A stretch of 64,000 nucleotides of DNA from an uncultured Lachnospiraceae bacterium (GTDB lineage: Bacteria; Bacillota; Clostridia; Lachnospirales; Lachnospiraceae): positions 9,421-73,420 of the forward strand of contig CABSCP010000023.1 of assembly GCA_902476265.1 (NCBI GenBank). The letters are read 5' to 3'. The translations under genes and the position numbers were made by a program. Below the pieces are notes generated by a model. It was not told the origin of the DNA and ran no database searches. It saw nothing but the letters and a program-made list of their open reading frames with translations. Shown piece by piece: positions 57,218 through 63,980 of this stretch (positions are counted from its first letter, which is position 1; each line of letters opens with the position of its first letter).

Positions 57218-58393
57218 ATGGATAACTTTACTTTTTACAGTCCTACTTATTTCGCATTTGGGAAAAATGAGGAAACAAAGGCGGGACATTATGTGAAACG
57301 GTTTGGCGGTTCTAAAGTGCTGCTGCACTACGGCGGCAGGAGCGCACAGCGTTCGGGGCTGCTGGACCGAGTTAAACAGTCTTTGGAGGATGCAGGGATT
57401 CCCTTTGTGGAACTTGGCGGCGTGAAGCCCAATCCCAGAAGCGGCCTTGTGTATCGGGGGATTGATATTTGCCGGGAAAACGGTGTGGATTTCCTTCTCG
57501 CGATTGGCGGAGGGAGTGTGATCGATTCCGCCAAAGCGATTGCCGCGGGAGCGGTGTATGAGGGGGATTTCTGGGACTTTTACCAGGGGAAAACAGTGGA
57601 TAAGGCACTTCCGGTAGGAACGATTCTGACAATCGCGGCGGCGGGCAGCGAAGGGTCTCCGGATTCTGTGATCACAAACGAAAACGGCATGTTTAAGCGG
57701 GGCGCTACCGGTGAAGGGCTGAGACCAACGTTTTCCATATTGAATCCGGAGCTGACCCAGACCCTTTCCCCTTATCAGACTGCCTGCGGGATTACCGATA
57801 TTATGGCGCATCTTTTTGAAAGATACTTTACGACCACAAAAGAGGTTGAGGTGACAGACCGTATGATAGAAGGCCTGTTACTGACAATGGTGCATGAAGG
57901 CCCCAGGGTGATTGCCGATCCTGACAATTACCAGGCGCGTGCCAATATCATGTGGGCGGGAACAATGGCCCATAATAATTCCTGCGGCGCAGGGCGTGTC
58001 CAGGACTGGGCCAGCCATAATATTGAGCATGAATTATCAGCGGAATATGACTGTGCTCACGGCGCGGGTCTGGCGGTGGTGTTTCCTGCCTGGATGAAGT
58101 ATGTCTATCGAAATGATGTCATGAGATTTGCACAGGCGGCATCGAGGGTATGGGGCTGCGCCATGGATTTTTCAAACCCGGAACGCACAGCGGCTGCGGG
58201 AATTGAAGCGTTTCAAAATTTCCTGGCTTCTATCGGAATGCCTGCGACGCTGGGAGAACTCGGAGCGAAGGAAGAAGATATTGAGAAACTTGCGCACAGA
58301 GCCTGCTTTGGGGATGGCCGGGACGGACATTTCGGAGGATTCCTGGATTTACAGGAGCAGGATGTGATACAGATTTATAGACTGATGATTTGA
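57218..58393 (+). CDS. Iron-containing alcohol dehydrogenase (BdhA/YqhD-like), second paralogue
   Basis: A 391-residue type III alcohol dehydrogenase starting after AGGAGGAAA. Cofactor motif LLAIGGGSVIDSAKAIA; metal ligands Asp and His in CGITDIMAHLFERY and His in HNIEHELSAEYDCAHGAGLAV. It closely resembles the enzyme at 43247-44419 at the opposite end of the system. Two copies could serve two different aldehydes, for example one made by the glycyl radical enzyme and one released by the aldolase. Confidence 0.92.
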   Translation: MDNFTFYSPTYFAFGKNEETKAGHYVKRFGGSKVLLHYGGRSAQRSGLLDRVKQSLEDAGIPFVELGGVKPNPRSGLVYRGIDICRENGVDFLLAIGGGSVIDSAKAIAAGAVYEGDFWDFYQGKTVDKALPVGTILTIAAAGSEGSPDSVITNENGMFKRGATGEGLRPTFSILNPELTQTLSPYQTACGITDIMAHLFERYFTTTKEVEVTDRMIEGLLLTMVHEGPRVIADPDNYQARANIMWAGTMAHNNSCGAGRVQDWASHNIEHELSAEYDCAHGAGLAVVFPAWMKYVYRNDVMRFAQAASRVWGCAMDFSNPERTAAAGIEAFQNFLASIGMPATLGELGAKEEDIEKLAHRACFGDGRDGHFGGFLDLQEQDVIQIYRLMI

Positions 58394-58441
58394 TGTAAGG
58401 GACAATTTATTTGCGACAGAATGAAAGACGGAGGAAACGGG

Positions 58442-59494
58442 ATGGAAAAAAAGCAGAAAGGGGCGTTTATGCACGGCACGGATCATATGATTATCAGGGA
58501 AATTCCGATCCCGAAGGCGGGCCCCAGACGTGTGGTGGTATCTTTGGAATATGTGGGCATCTGCGGATCGGATGTGCATTATTTTCACGATGGGAAATGC
58601 GGTTCCTATGAAGTCGATTTAAAGGAAGATTTTATGCTGGGACATGAATGCGCGGGGACCGTTGCGGAAGTGGGGGAAGGTGTTACCGGTCTGAAGCCCG
58701 GAGACAGAGTCTGCCTGGAACCCGGCATTACGGACGGCACCTGTGAGTTTTGCAAAGCCGGGCATTATAATTTGTGTCCGGATGTACGGTTTCTCGCCAC
58801 TCCTCCGGTACAGGGCTGTAATGAAGAATATATTGAATTTCCGGAAAATATGTGCTATAAACTGCCGGAAAATGTGTCCGCAAAAGAGGGAGCGCTGATT
58901 GAGCCTCTTTCGGTGGGCCTGTATGCCGCCCGCCAGGGAGAGGTGCAGGTGGGTGATACGGTTGTAATCCTTGGAGCGGGCTGCATTGGGCTGGTTACGC
59001 TGCTTGCCTGCAGAGCGCACGGCGCCGGTAAAATCATTGTGGCAGATCTTGTGGATGCAAGACTGCAGAAAGCGAAAGAACTGGGCGCGGATTTTGTAAT
59101 TAACAGCGGCAGATGCGAGGCGGCAGAAGAAATAAAGAAGCTGACGGACGGACAGGGGGCCCATAAAGTATTTGAAACGGCGGGTTCTCCGGTAACGGTT
59201 GCCATGACGCCCTATGCAGTCAAAAGAGGCGGAACGATCATCCTGGTAGGTATTTCCGCGCTGGAAGAAATATCCTTTAATTTCGCGCAGATTATGGACA
59301 AGGAAGCCACAATCAAGTCTATATTCCGATACAGGAATATTTTTCCGGAAGCGATTGCAGCGGTAGCCGGCGGCGCGATCCCTGTAGGCAAAATTGTCAC
59401 TCATGAATATGATCTGGATCATATTGGAGAAGCGTACAATGAGGCGGTTTCCAACAAGACGGATTTGGTAAAGGCGGTCATTAGAATAAAATGA
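58442..59494 (+). CDS. Zinc-dependent medium-chain dehydrogenase (sorbitol/xylitol dehydrogenase-like)
   Basis: The start is ATG 58442 after GGAGG; the in-frame ATG at 58421 precedes that site. The 350-residue enzyme has catalytic zinc ligands Cys in GICGSDVHYF and His/Glu in MLGHECAG, a Glu in LIEPLSVGLYA and the NAD motif VILGAGCIGLVTLLA. The structural zinc lobe keeps only three Cys (TCEFCKAGHYNLC), the first position being Asp. It probably oxidises a polyol or a sugar. It is the last gene before a strong terminator. Confidence 0.9.
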   Translation: MEKKQKGAFMHGTDHMIIREIPIPKAGPRRVVVSLEYVGICGSDVHYFHDGKCGSYEVDLKEDFMLGHECAGTVAEVGEGVTGLKPGDRVCLEPGITDGTCEFCKAGHYNLCPDVRFLATPPVQGCNEEYIEFPENMCYKLPENVSAKEGALIEPLSVGLYAARQGEVQVGDTVVILGAGCIGLVTLLACRAHGAGKIIVADLVDARLQKAKELGADFVINSGRCEAAEEIKKLTDGQGAHKVFETAGSPVTVAMTPYAVKRGGTIILVGISALEEISFNFAQIMDKEATIKSIFRYRNIFPEAIAAVAGGAIPVGKIVTHEYDLDHIGEAYNEAVSNKTDLVKAVIRIK

Positions 59495-59541
59495 GAAGAT
59501 TTGGGGAAGGCCTGCGGGCTGCCTTCGACCTGTAAAAACAG

Positions 59542-59598
59542 AAACACACATGTAGGATGAGGAACTGACTCATCGAACTGCATGTGTGTTTTCTTTTT
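59542..59598 (+). terminator. Rho-independent terminator of the rightward catabolic operon
   Basis: Outer stem AACACACATG / CATGTGTGTT with an inner GATGAG/CTCATC stem, followed by TTCTTTTT. It begins about 50 bp after the last dehydrogenase stop. The rest of 59599-59795 holds the tRNA fragment and no gene. Confidence 0.88.
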
Positions 59599-59674
59599 AT
59601 ACGGGGGCGCTGCTCATTTTAACGCGAAAAAAAGCACCGTCCCCGAAGGCAATCCTTCAAAAACGATACTTTCA

Positions 59675-59717
59675 GTGCACCGCCAGGGGCTCGAACCCTG
59701 GACACCCTGATTAAGAG
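59675..59717 (-). other. 3' fragment of tRNA-Lys(CUU), attachment site (att)
   Basis: Reading leftward, the bases from CTCTTAATCAGG (anticodon loop with CUU) through the T-arm GGTTCGAGCCC to the acceptor end GGTGCAC match the 3' part of a tRNA-Lys gene. Upstream of the anticodon loop the match to a tRNA stops and no D-arm or 5' acceptor strand follows. This is the usual scar left when an integrase uses a tRNA gene; the integrase gene lies 79 bp away. Confidence 0.85.
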
Positions 59718-59795
59718 ACAAACCACAAAAAGCCGATAGATATTGATTTTAAGCGGATTCTCAAATTTGACTGAGACAAAAATGAGACATCTCGA

Positions 59796-60929
59796 TTACG
59801 ATGAGCGCTTGCTATCACCGAATACTTTTTTCAAGATTTCATTCACATTTTCTTTTTCGGACATGGCGTGGCTGTATACTTCAACGACCATTGCTTTCGT
59901 ATCACCCAGCCATTCTGCTATTGTATTAAAAGAGATAGCCGGAACCTGATAGCACATCTCTGTACAGTAGTTATGGCGGAATACGTGCGGAGTCAGGTCA
60001 TATAATACGGTGAGATCGTCAGTGCCCCCAGCGGCCAGGTTTATCTGCCGGAAAATCTGTTTCCAAAATTTATTAAAGCTGGACTTACTCATGATCTCCC
60101 CGTTGCCCATCGAGAAGAGGTAAGGACCGGTGAGCTGCGGAAGGTACTCGATCATGAAGGACAGGTAAGGTTCAGGCATCGGAATGTGGCGGAATCCGTT
60201 ATAGGATTTAGGGTCCTTTACAAAACCGGTATTGTCATTAAAAGCAATGGATTTGTCGATATTCACATATTTTTCTGTGACATTGATATCGTCTCGGGTG
60301 AGCGCCAGTGCTTCGCCCCGCCGAATGCCGGTGTAGTACAATGTGTAAACAAACGCTTTTTGCTTAAGGGTAAAACCGGCCGAGAATATGGCATCTTTTT
60401 CGGCGGGAGTCAGGGCCCGTTTCTCCCCCGGCTGATACTTTGGGGTATCGATACCATCAAAGAGATCATCAAGCGTTCCAGCCGGAAGGTAACGTTCTCG
60501 GATCGCGGATTTAACAACCTGCTTTAGGGTGACTATAAGCTGCTGGCAGGTCCGCGGGCGGTCGTAAACAGCCGTTACTGCGGCCTGAATATGGCGAACG
60601 GACAGCGCGGAAAAAGTGACGCCCTTAAACGCGTCCATATGATTCGTAATGATGCGGTCATACATTTTTATTGTGTTAAGAGACTTGTTGGCCTTAAATG
60701 TGGAAAGCCATTCGTTGGCGTAAGTCCACACATCATGCTTCGCGGGAACAATGTTAGAACGGCTTTCGACTTTGGCCTTAAGGTTATTCACCTGATTTTC
60801 CAGGTCACGGCTACTTTTTGACGAACGGAGCGTTATCCGGTGTTTTGTCCCGTCGTCGTTATAGGTACCGTCCCATACTTTTGTCTGATAATATCCATCT
60901 GATCCGCAAGTGTATTTTGCTTTGGCCAT
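59796..60929 (-). CDS. Tyrosine-type site-specific integrase
   Basis: The start at 60929 (MAKAKYTCGSDGYYQ) follows AAAGGAGG; the upstream ATG at 61001 has no site. The 377-residue protein has an N-terminal arm-binding domain, a SAM-like core-binding domain (about 65-165) and the catalytic domain with Arg in YYTGIRRGEALAL, HxxR in TPHVFRHNYC, and Tyr in VVEVYSHAM. It would integrate and excise the element at the adjacent tRNA-Lys site. Confidence 0.93.
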   Translation of the reverse strand: MAKAKYTCGSDGYYQTKVWDGTYNDDGTKHRITLRSSKSSRDLENQVNNLKAKVESRSNIVPAKHDVWTYANEWLSTFKANKSLNTIKMYDRIITNHMDAFKGVTFSALSVRHIQAAVTAVYDRPRTCQQLIVTLKQVVKSAIRERYLPAGTLDDLFDGIDTPKYQPGEKRALTPAEKDAIFSAGFTLKQKAFVYTLYYTGIRRGEALALTRDDINVTEKYVNIDKSIAFNDNTGFVKDPKSYNGFRHIPMPEPYLSFMIEYLPQLTGPYLFSMGNGEIMSKSSFNKFWKQIFRQINLAAGGTDDLTVLYDLTPHVFRHNYCTEMCYQVPAISFNTIAEWLGDTKAMVVEVYSHAMSEKENVNEILKKVFGDSKRSS

Positions 60930-60989
60930 ACCAATTTTCCTCCTTTTGGGTATAAAAAATACACCTATGCAGGTGCGGAGGTTTTGTGG

Positions 60990-61080
60990 TATACTGATCA
61001 TGTAAGGAAGAGTATACTGGCCAACGCGCCCGTATAGTTTTCAGAGATTGCCCCGGTTGCCGCCGGGGCTTTCTTTTTTT
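60990..61080 (+). ncRNA. Candidate short transcript divergent from the integrase
   Basis: An extended -10 (TGGTATACT, box at 60990-60995) faces right, and 60 bp further on there is a complete terminator (next entry) although no gene lies between. A short RNA of about 75-80 nt would result. No homology to a known RNA family was recognised. Confidence 0.25.
61050..61080 (+). terminator. Rho-independent terminator with no upstream gene on its strand
   Basis: Stem GCCCCGG / CCGGGGC with a 6-nt loop is followed by TTTCTTTTTTT. The U-tract is only on the plus strand, so it does not serve the leftward secreted-protein gene that ends at 61089. Confidence 0.85.
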
Positions 61081-61088
61081 TAGGAATA

Positions 61089-61802
61089 TTAGTTGATGTC
61101 AGGAACAATACATGCGTCATCGCCGTAACCGAGATCAATAGACCAATCGCCATTAGAAATGACCTCGATATAGCAGGTGGTGTTTTTGGGATTTTTTAAA
61201 ACAACCTGCCCGCTGTAGGCACCGATCTCATTCACGAGATGCTGTGTTCGACCATTGGAAAAATGAGCGTGCACAATAATATTGCTATCGCCTGTGCTTA
61301 CAATATTAACGGTAGTGTTTTTGGACGTAAGCTTAAATGTACCTGATACTTTATCACCAACGCCGCTCAAACATCTGGTGGAAGAGTTGGTCACCGTTGA
61401 GACGGTAATGGTCCAATTTCCGTCTGCCTTAATTTCGAAAATTCCGGTTCTGGCAGCAGTGCTACCGTTTTCGAGCAATACAGTACCGGCATAGGCGCCG
61501 ATTTTATTTACCAGATGGTCTGTACGATCGCCATTTATAAATTTGACGATAAAATTACTTTTGCCGTCATGGGTAAAAGTAATTTTGTACGCATAACCCT
61601 CCGGCAGAGCGACGTCGGAAAGGACGGAATCTCCGGTTCCGGAATATTGGAGCAGCGGGGCCGCGACGGGAATGGAAGTGTCGGAGAAATCCGTGCGCAC
61701 GACCACAAGCGACGTCGGGGTGGCGGCCATGCAGGTCAGGGTGCTTGAAATAAGCATCACGGATGCGGCAACAGCGGAAAAAACTTTTTTGAATTTGTTC
61801 AT
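61089..61802 (-). CDS. Secreted protein with two tandem beta-type repeat domains
   Basis: The start at 61802 (MNKFKKVFSAVAASVM) follows AAGGAGG. The 237-residue product has a signal peptide ending near TCMAA and two similar domains: about 85-140 (SNFIVKFINGDRTDHLVNKI, then GTVLLEN...GNWTITV) and about 180-232 (SNIIVHAHFSNGRTQHLVNE, then GQVVLKN...GDWSIDL). Shared positions include HLVN, IGAY and the G(N/D)W motif. No family is recognised. It is cargo of the mobile element, so a surface or secreted trait brought by the element is a reasonable guess. Its ATG overlaps the LytTR remnant stop. Confidence 0.75.
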   Translation of the reverse strand: MNKFKKVFSAVAASVMLISSTLTCMAATPTSLVVVRTDFSDTSIPVAAPLLQYSGTGDSVLSDVALPEGYAYKITFTHDGKSNFIVKFINGDRTDHLVNKIGAYAGTVLLENGSTAARTGIFEIKADGNWTITVSTVTNSSTRCLSGVGDKVSGTFKLTSKNTTVNIVSTGDSNIIVHAHFSNGRTQHLVNEIGAYSGQVVLKNPKNTTCYIEVISNGDWSIDLGYGDDACIVPDIN

Positions 61803-61987
61803 GGTACTTCCTCCTTGGGGATGTTTAAAATTTTTAAATATTGCCATATTTCGCGGGCAGATCTACAGGACGCTGGAATAATATTTCCACTATCCAAAAA
61901 TAATGTTTCGCGGCTGTCATCCATACGAAGCACATGCCGCAGATTGACAATATATGATTTGTGACACTGATCAACAGGGCGCCCCAT
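61799..61987 (-). pseudogene. 5'-truncated LytTR regulator remnant
   Basis: The 62 residues (CHKSYIVNLRHVLRMDDS, then TLFLDSGNIIPASCRSAREI) are the C-terminal half of a LytTR DNA-binding domain. The N-terminal half and any receiver domain are missing, an in-frame stop lies seven codons upstream, and no ribosome binding site precedes the ATG. It overlaps the secreted-protein gene at ATGA, so the ancestral unit was probably a LytTR-controlled secreted protein. Confidence 0.7.
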
Positions 61988-62028
61988 ATAAAATACAAAT
62001 ACTTACAGATGAACATGATTGAAAATAT

Positions 62029-62077
62029 CGAACATATGTGCTATTATGTAATAAATCCGATATAGAACAAATGTTCT
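62029..62077 (+). promoter_or_regulatory. SOS-box-like (LexA) sites in front of the small gene
   Basis: AGAACAAATGTTCT (62064-62077) has perfect GAAC-N4-GTTC arms; CGAACATATGTGCT (62029-62042) is a second, imperfect copy 35 bp upstream. The Gram-positive LexA consensus is CGAAC-N4-GTTCG. Confidence 0.5.
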
Positions 62078-62101
62078 GATGTAACAAAGGGGGCTATACA
62101 T

Positions 62102-62212
62102 ATGGACAGAAAACAACTTATTGATGAAATTGCCAAAGCATTGCATGAAATAGACAACGAGGCAATTTTGAGAAGAATATATCTCATAGTAAAAGTAATT
62201 GCGGGGAATTAA
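62102..62212 (+). CDS. 36-residue phage-type small protein
   Basis: The start ATG 62102 follows AAAGGGGG at good spacing. The product (MDRKQLIDEIAKALHEIDNE, then AILRRIYLIVKVIAGN) is an amphipathic helical peptide of a type common near repressor genes of clostridial elements. A terminator overlaps its 3' end. SOS-like sites lie upstream, so damage-induced expression is possible. Confidence 0.6.
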   Translation: MDRKQLIDEIAKALHEIDNEAILRRIYLIVKVIAGN

Positions 62213-62230
62213 ATCTTCCTCGCTTTTTTT
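62201..62230 (+). terminator. Rho-independent terminator of the small gene
   Basis: Stem GCGGGGAA / TTCCTCGC (7 of 8 pairs, one G-U) with a short loop, followed by TTTTTTT. It lies directly before the convergent repressor gene. Confidence 0.8.
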
Positions 62231-62600
62231 ATTCTATCCCCAGACATCCTTTCATAAATTCTTCCAACACTTTCAGTTTGTCTGGATCTGCTTCTGCTAA
62301 ATAATTCACCGCATTATGTACAAATTCGTTTTGGGAAATTGTCAGCTTTCCTAAACTCAATGAGTATCTATCTTCCGGATCCACTTTTGCGAACATATTC
62401 TCAGGACCACCTTCTCCGGTGCGAAGCCAGACTTCGTTTACGCCAAATTCTTTGCAAATCAGAGCAATAGTCTGGTCTGATGGATTATTTTCTCCTTTCT
62501 CCAACTTAGAAACAGAAGAACGTGTTATTTTTATTTTTCCGCCAAATTCTTCTTGACTTAATTCTAAATGTTTTCTTATTTTTTTTATCCGTTCGTTCAC
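62229..62600 (-). CDS. CI-like HTH repressor of the element
   Basis: A 123-residue XRE protein: HTH at about 5-60 (IRKHLELSQEEFGGKIKITR, recognition helix SSVSKLEKGENNPS, then CKEFGVNEVWLRTGEGGPENM), followed by a C-terminal helical part that probably mediates dimerisation. The sequence EVWLRTGEG is typical of lactococcal/clostridial phage repressors. It is divergent from the early promoter at 62664, whose -35 overlaps a dyad, the expected repressor site. Confidence 0.88.
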   Translation of the reverse strand: MNERIKKIRKHLELSQEEFGGKIKITRSSVSKLEKGENNPSDQTIALICKEFGVNEVWLRTGEGGPENMFAKVDPEDRYSLSLGKLTISQNEFVHNAVNYLAEADPDKLKVLEEFMKGCLGIE

Positions 62601-62648
62601 TGTATAATCACCTCCTTGTAATCGAATATAGCATACAAAATTGATTTA

Positions 62649-62692
62649 GTCAACAAAAAAGTGTTGACAGTGAGTCTTAAAGAACGTATAAT
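62649..62692 (+). promoter_or_regulatory. Early promoter of the element with overlapping repressor operator
   Basis: TTGACA (62664-62669) and TATAAT (62687-62692) at 17 bp: a full consensus promoter. A perfect dyad GTCAACA (62649-62655) / TGTTGAC (62662-62668) covers the -35. The divergent CI-like gene starts 49 bp to the left. Confidence 0.82.
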
Positions 62693-62723
62693 CGTGATGT
62701 AAGATACAAAGGAGGTGAGAAAA

Positions 62724-62906
62724 ATGTCTCAAAAAAAATTACCTAACGTAAAGGACATACATCTTACAGATGATCCGCTGGAAAACATCAAAATCATGGC
62801 TCCTTATTTAAACAAAAAACAGCAGGAAGCAGTGTATTTTGTAATGTTTGGCATGGTCAGCGGAGGCGAAACAGATAAGAAAACAAAAGAAGCAGAACCA
62901 GTATAA
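62724..62906 (+). CDS. Small phage-type protein, first early gene
   Basis: The start ATG 62724 follows AAAGGAGGTGAG; the in-frame GTG at 62715 lies in that site. The 60-residue product (MSQKKLPNVKDIHLTDDPLE...) is mostly helical and charged at the end (GGETDKKTKEAEP). It is not recognised. It is the first gene transcribed from the consensus early promoter. Confidence 0.6.
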   Translation: MSQKKLPNVKDIHLTDDPLENIKIMAPYLNKKQQEAVYFVMFGMVSGGETDKKTKEAEPV

Positions 62907-62918
62907 GGGGTGAGAATA

Positions 62919-63155
62919 ATGCGCAATAAAGTGATAATTGTGTCGGACGGATACACAACAGATCTGTTTGTTAATGGGAAGGTGTATGAAAACAATATCG
63001 TTGCCGTTAAATATGAACACCAGGTTGGTGTTATGAACGGACCGAAACTTGAAGTTATGGCAGATACACTTCCAGTGCACGGCGAGGAAAACACCAATGA
63101 TTTTAAAAAGAAAATTGATTTTGTTTTAAGTAAAAAAGATAATACCACAAAGTGA
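62919..63155 (+). CDS. Small hypothetical element protein
   Basis: The start ATG 62919 follows GGGGTGAG (12 bp after the preceding stop). The 78-residue product (MRNKVIIVSDGYTTDLFVNG...) is predicted to be mainly beta-structured, with a charged helical tail. No family is recognised. It is likely co-transcribed with the gene before it. Confidence 0.6.
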   Translation: MRNKVIIVSDGYTTDLFVNGKVYENNIVAVKYEHQVGVMNGPKLEVMADTLPVHGEENTNDFKKKIDFVLSKKDNTTK

Positions 63156-63242
63156 TTTGGTATTACTTGCAATCGTGCCCTGTAAACTCGGTGCGGCAAC
63201 ACCTGTGAGTACAGTGGCCGGAGAATGGAAGAGGTGGGAAGG

Positions 63243-63452
63243 ATGCAATATCCCAAAAAGATCATGCGATTTTCGGAAATGAGGGATGATCTCCATTTCC
63301 CGAACGAAGTACTGGTACGCGCATATCGGGAAAAAGGACAGACATTTGCGTGGAAAATGAATCCACTTAAATCAAACAGCCCGATTGTATTCGATACAGA
63401 AGGATTCGAACGCTGGCGGTTAAAACAGGTAAAGATCAGCCAGCAAGTATAG
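63243..63452 (+). CDS. Excisionase/MerR-like small DNA-binding protein
   Basis: The start ATG 63243 follows GAGGTGGG; ATG 63225 is an alternative in the same frame. The 69-residue product (MQYPKKIMRFSEMRDDLHFP, then NEVLVRAYREKGQTFAWKMN and FDTEGFERWRLK) resembles the small winged-helix proteins of clostridial elements that act as excisionase or early regulators. Together with the integrase it would direct excision. The assignment rests on pattern, not on a catalytic motif. Confidence 0.55.
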   Translation: MQYPKKIMRFSEMRDDLHFPNEVLVRAYREKGQTFAWKMNPLKSNSPIVFDTEGFERWRLKQVKISQQV

Positions 63453-63460
63453 AGAAATGG

Positions 63461-63574
63461 ATGGACAAGCCAATGTACATACCTGAGTTCTGGTGCGGAG
63501 TAGGGACTACCATTATTACAGAAATCGCAACATTAATTGTCTGGGCTGTTATGGACGGCCGGAGGAAAAAGTGA
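63461..63574 (+). CDS. 37-residue phage-type membrane peptide
   Basis: ATG 63461 begins a short frame (MDKPMYIPEFWCGVGTTIIT, then EIATLIVWAVMDGRRKK) with one hydrophobic helix and a basic end. Peptides of this build (YIPxFWCGV) are frequent between early genes of clostridial prophages. Internal ATG 63473 is an alternative start. Function unknown. Confidence 0.55.
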   Translation: MDKPMYIPEFWCGVGTTIITEIATLIVWAVMDGRRKK

Positions 63575-63589
63575 GGGAGGGACAACCTA

Positions 63590-63739
63590 ATGAAACGTAA
63601 GAAAATAATCAAATACACCAGCGCCAACCGGACATTACATATCTGGATCGGCAAGTATCACGTACTGATCAGCAGATCAGCCGGCATTATCCGCAAAGAT
63701 GGCAACAGTAGAGTCCGTTGGTTATGGGGGTGGCGCTGA
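63590..63739 (+). CDS. 49-residue basic small protein
   Basis: ATG 63590 follows GGGAGGG. The 49-residue product (MKRKKIIKYTSANRTLHIWI, then GKYHVLISRS...) is strongly basic and rich in Trp and Arg at the C-terminus. It overlaps the next gene (TGATG). Not recognised; probably a small element protein, possibly nucleic-acid binding. Confidence 0.5.
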   Translation: MKRKKIIKYTSANRTLHIWIGKYHVLISRSAGIIRKDGNSRVRWLWGWR

Positions 63740-63912
63740 TGGATCCGGTAGACGTCTACATGACAATCGGCAGCGTGGCAATCCCCGCGGCCGTGGCAGC
63801 CTACGAACTGGGATATCCGCTGACCGGTACGGCGCTGTGCATCGTATCCGGCGTTTGTATGCTGCTGGCGGGATATGTTTGGACGAGACAGACAAAAAGA
63901 AAGCGGCGCTGA
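63739..63912 (+). CDS. 57-residue small membrane protein
   Basis: ATG 63739 overlaps the preceding stop by one base and follows GGGGGTGG. Two hydrophobic stretches (VAIPAAVAAYEL and GTALCIVSGVCMLLAGYVW) and a basic tail (TRQTKRKRR) suggest a small two-pass membrane protein. Not recognised. Confidence 0.5.
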   Translation: MDPVDVYMTIGSVAIPAAVAAYELGYPLTGTALCIVSGVCMLLAGYVWTRQTKRKRR

Positions 63913-63980
63913 ACCGACCAAAGTACCAGCGCCACAACCAACATACGCCCTTATTATAGGGCAGAAAGAAGGAAAAATCA

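Noticed and set aside
43247..59494. A bacterial microcompartment locus, as often found with glycyl radical enzymes
   Set aside because: No BMC shell-protein genes, no phosphotransacylase and no encapsulation-type N-terminal extension on the enzymes were seen in the window.
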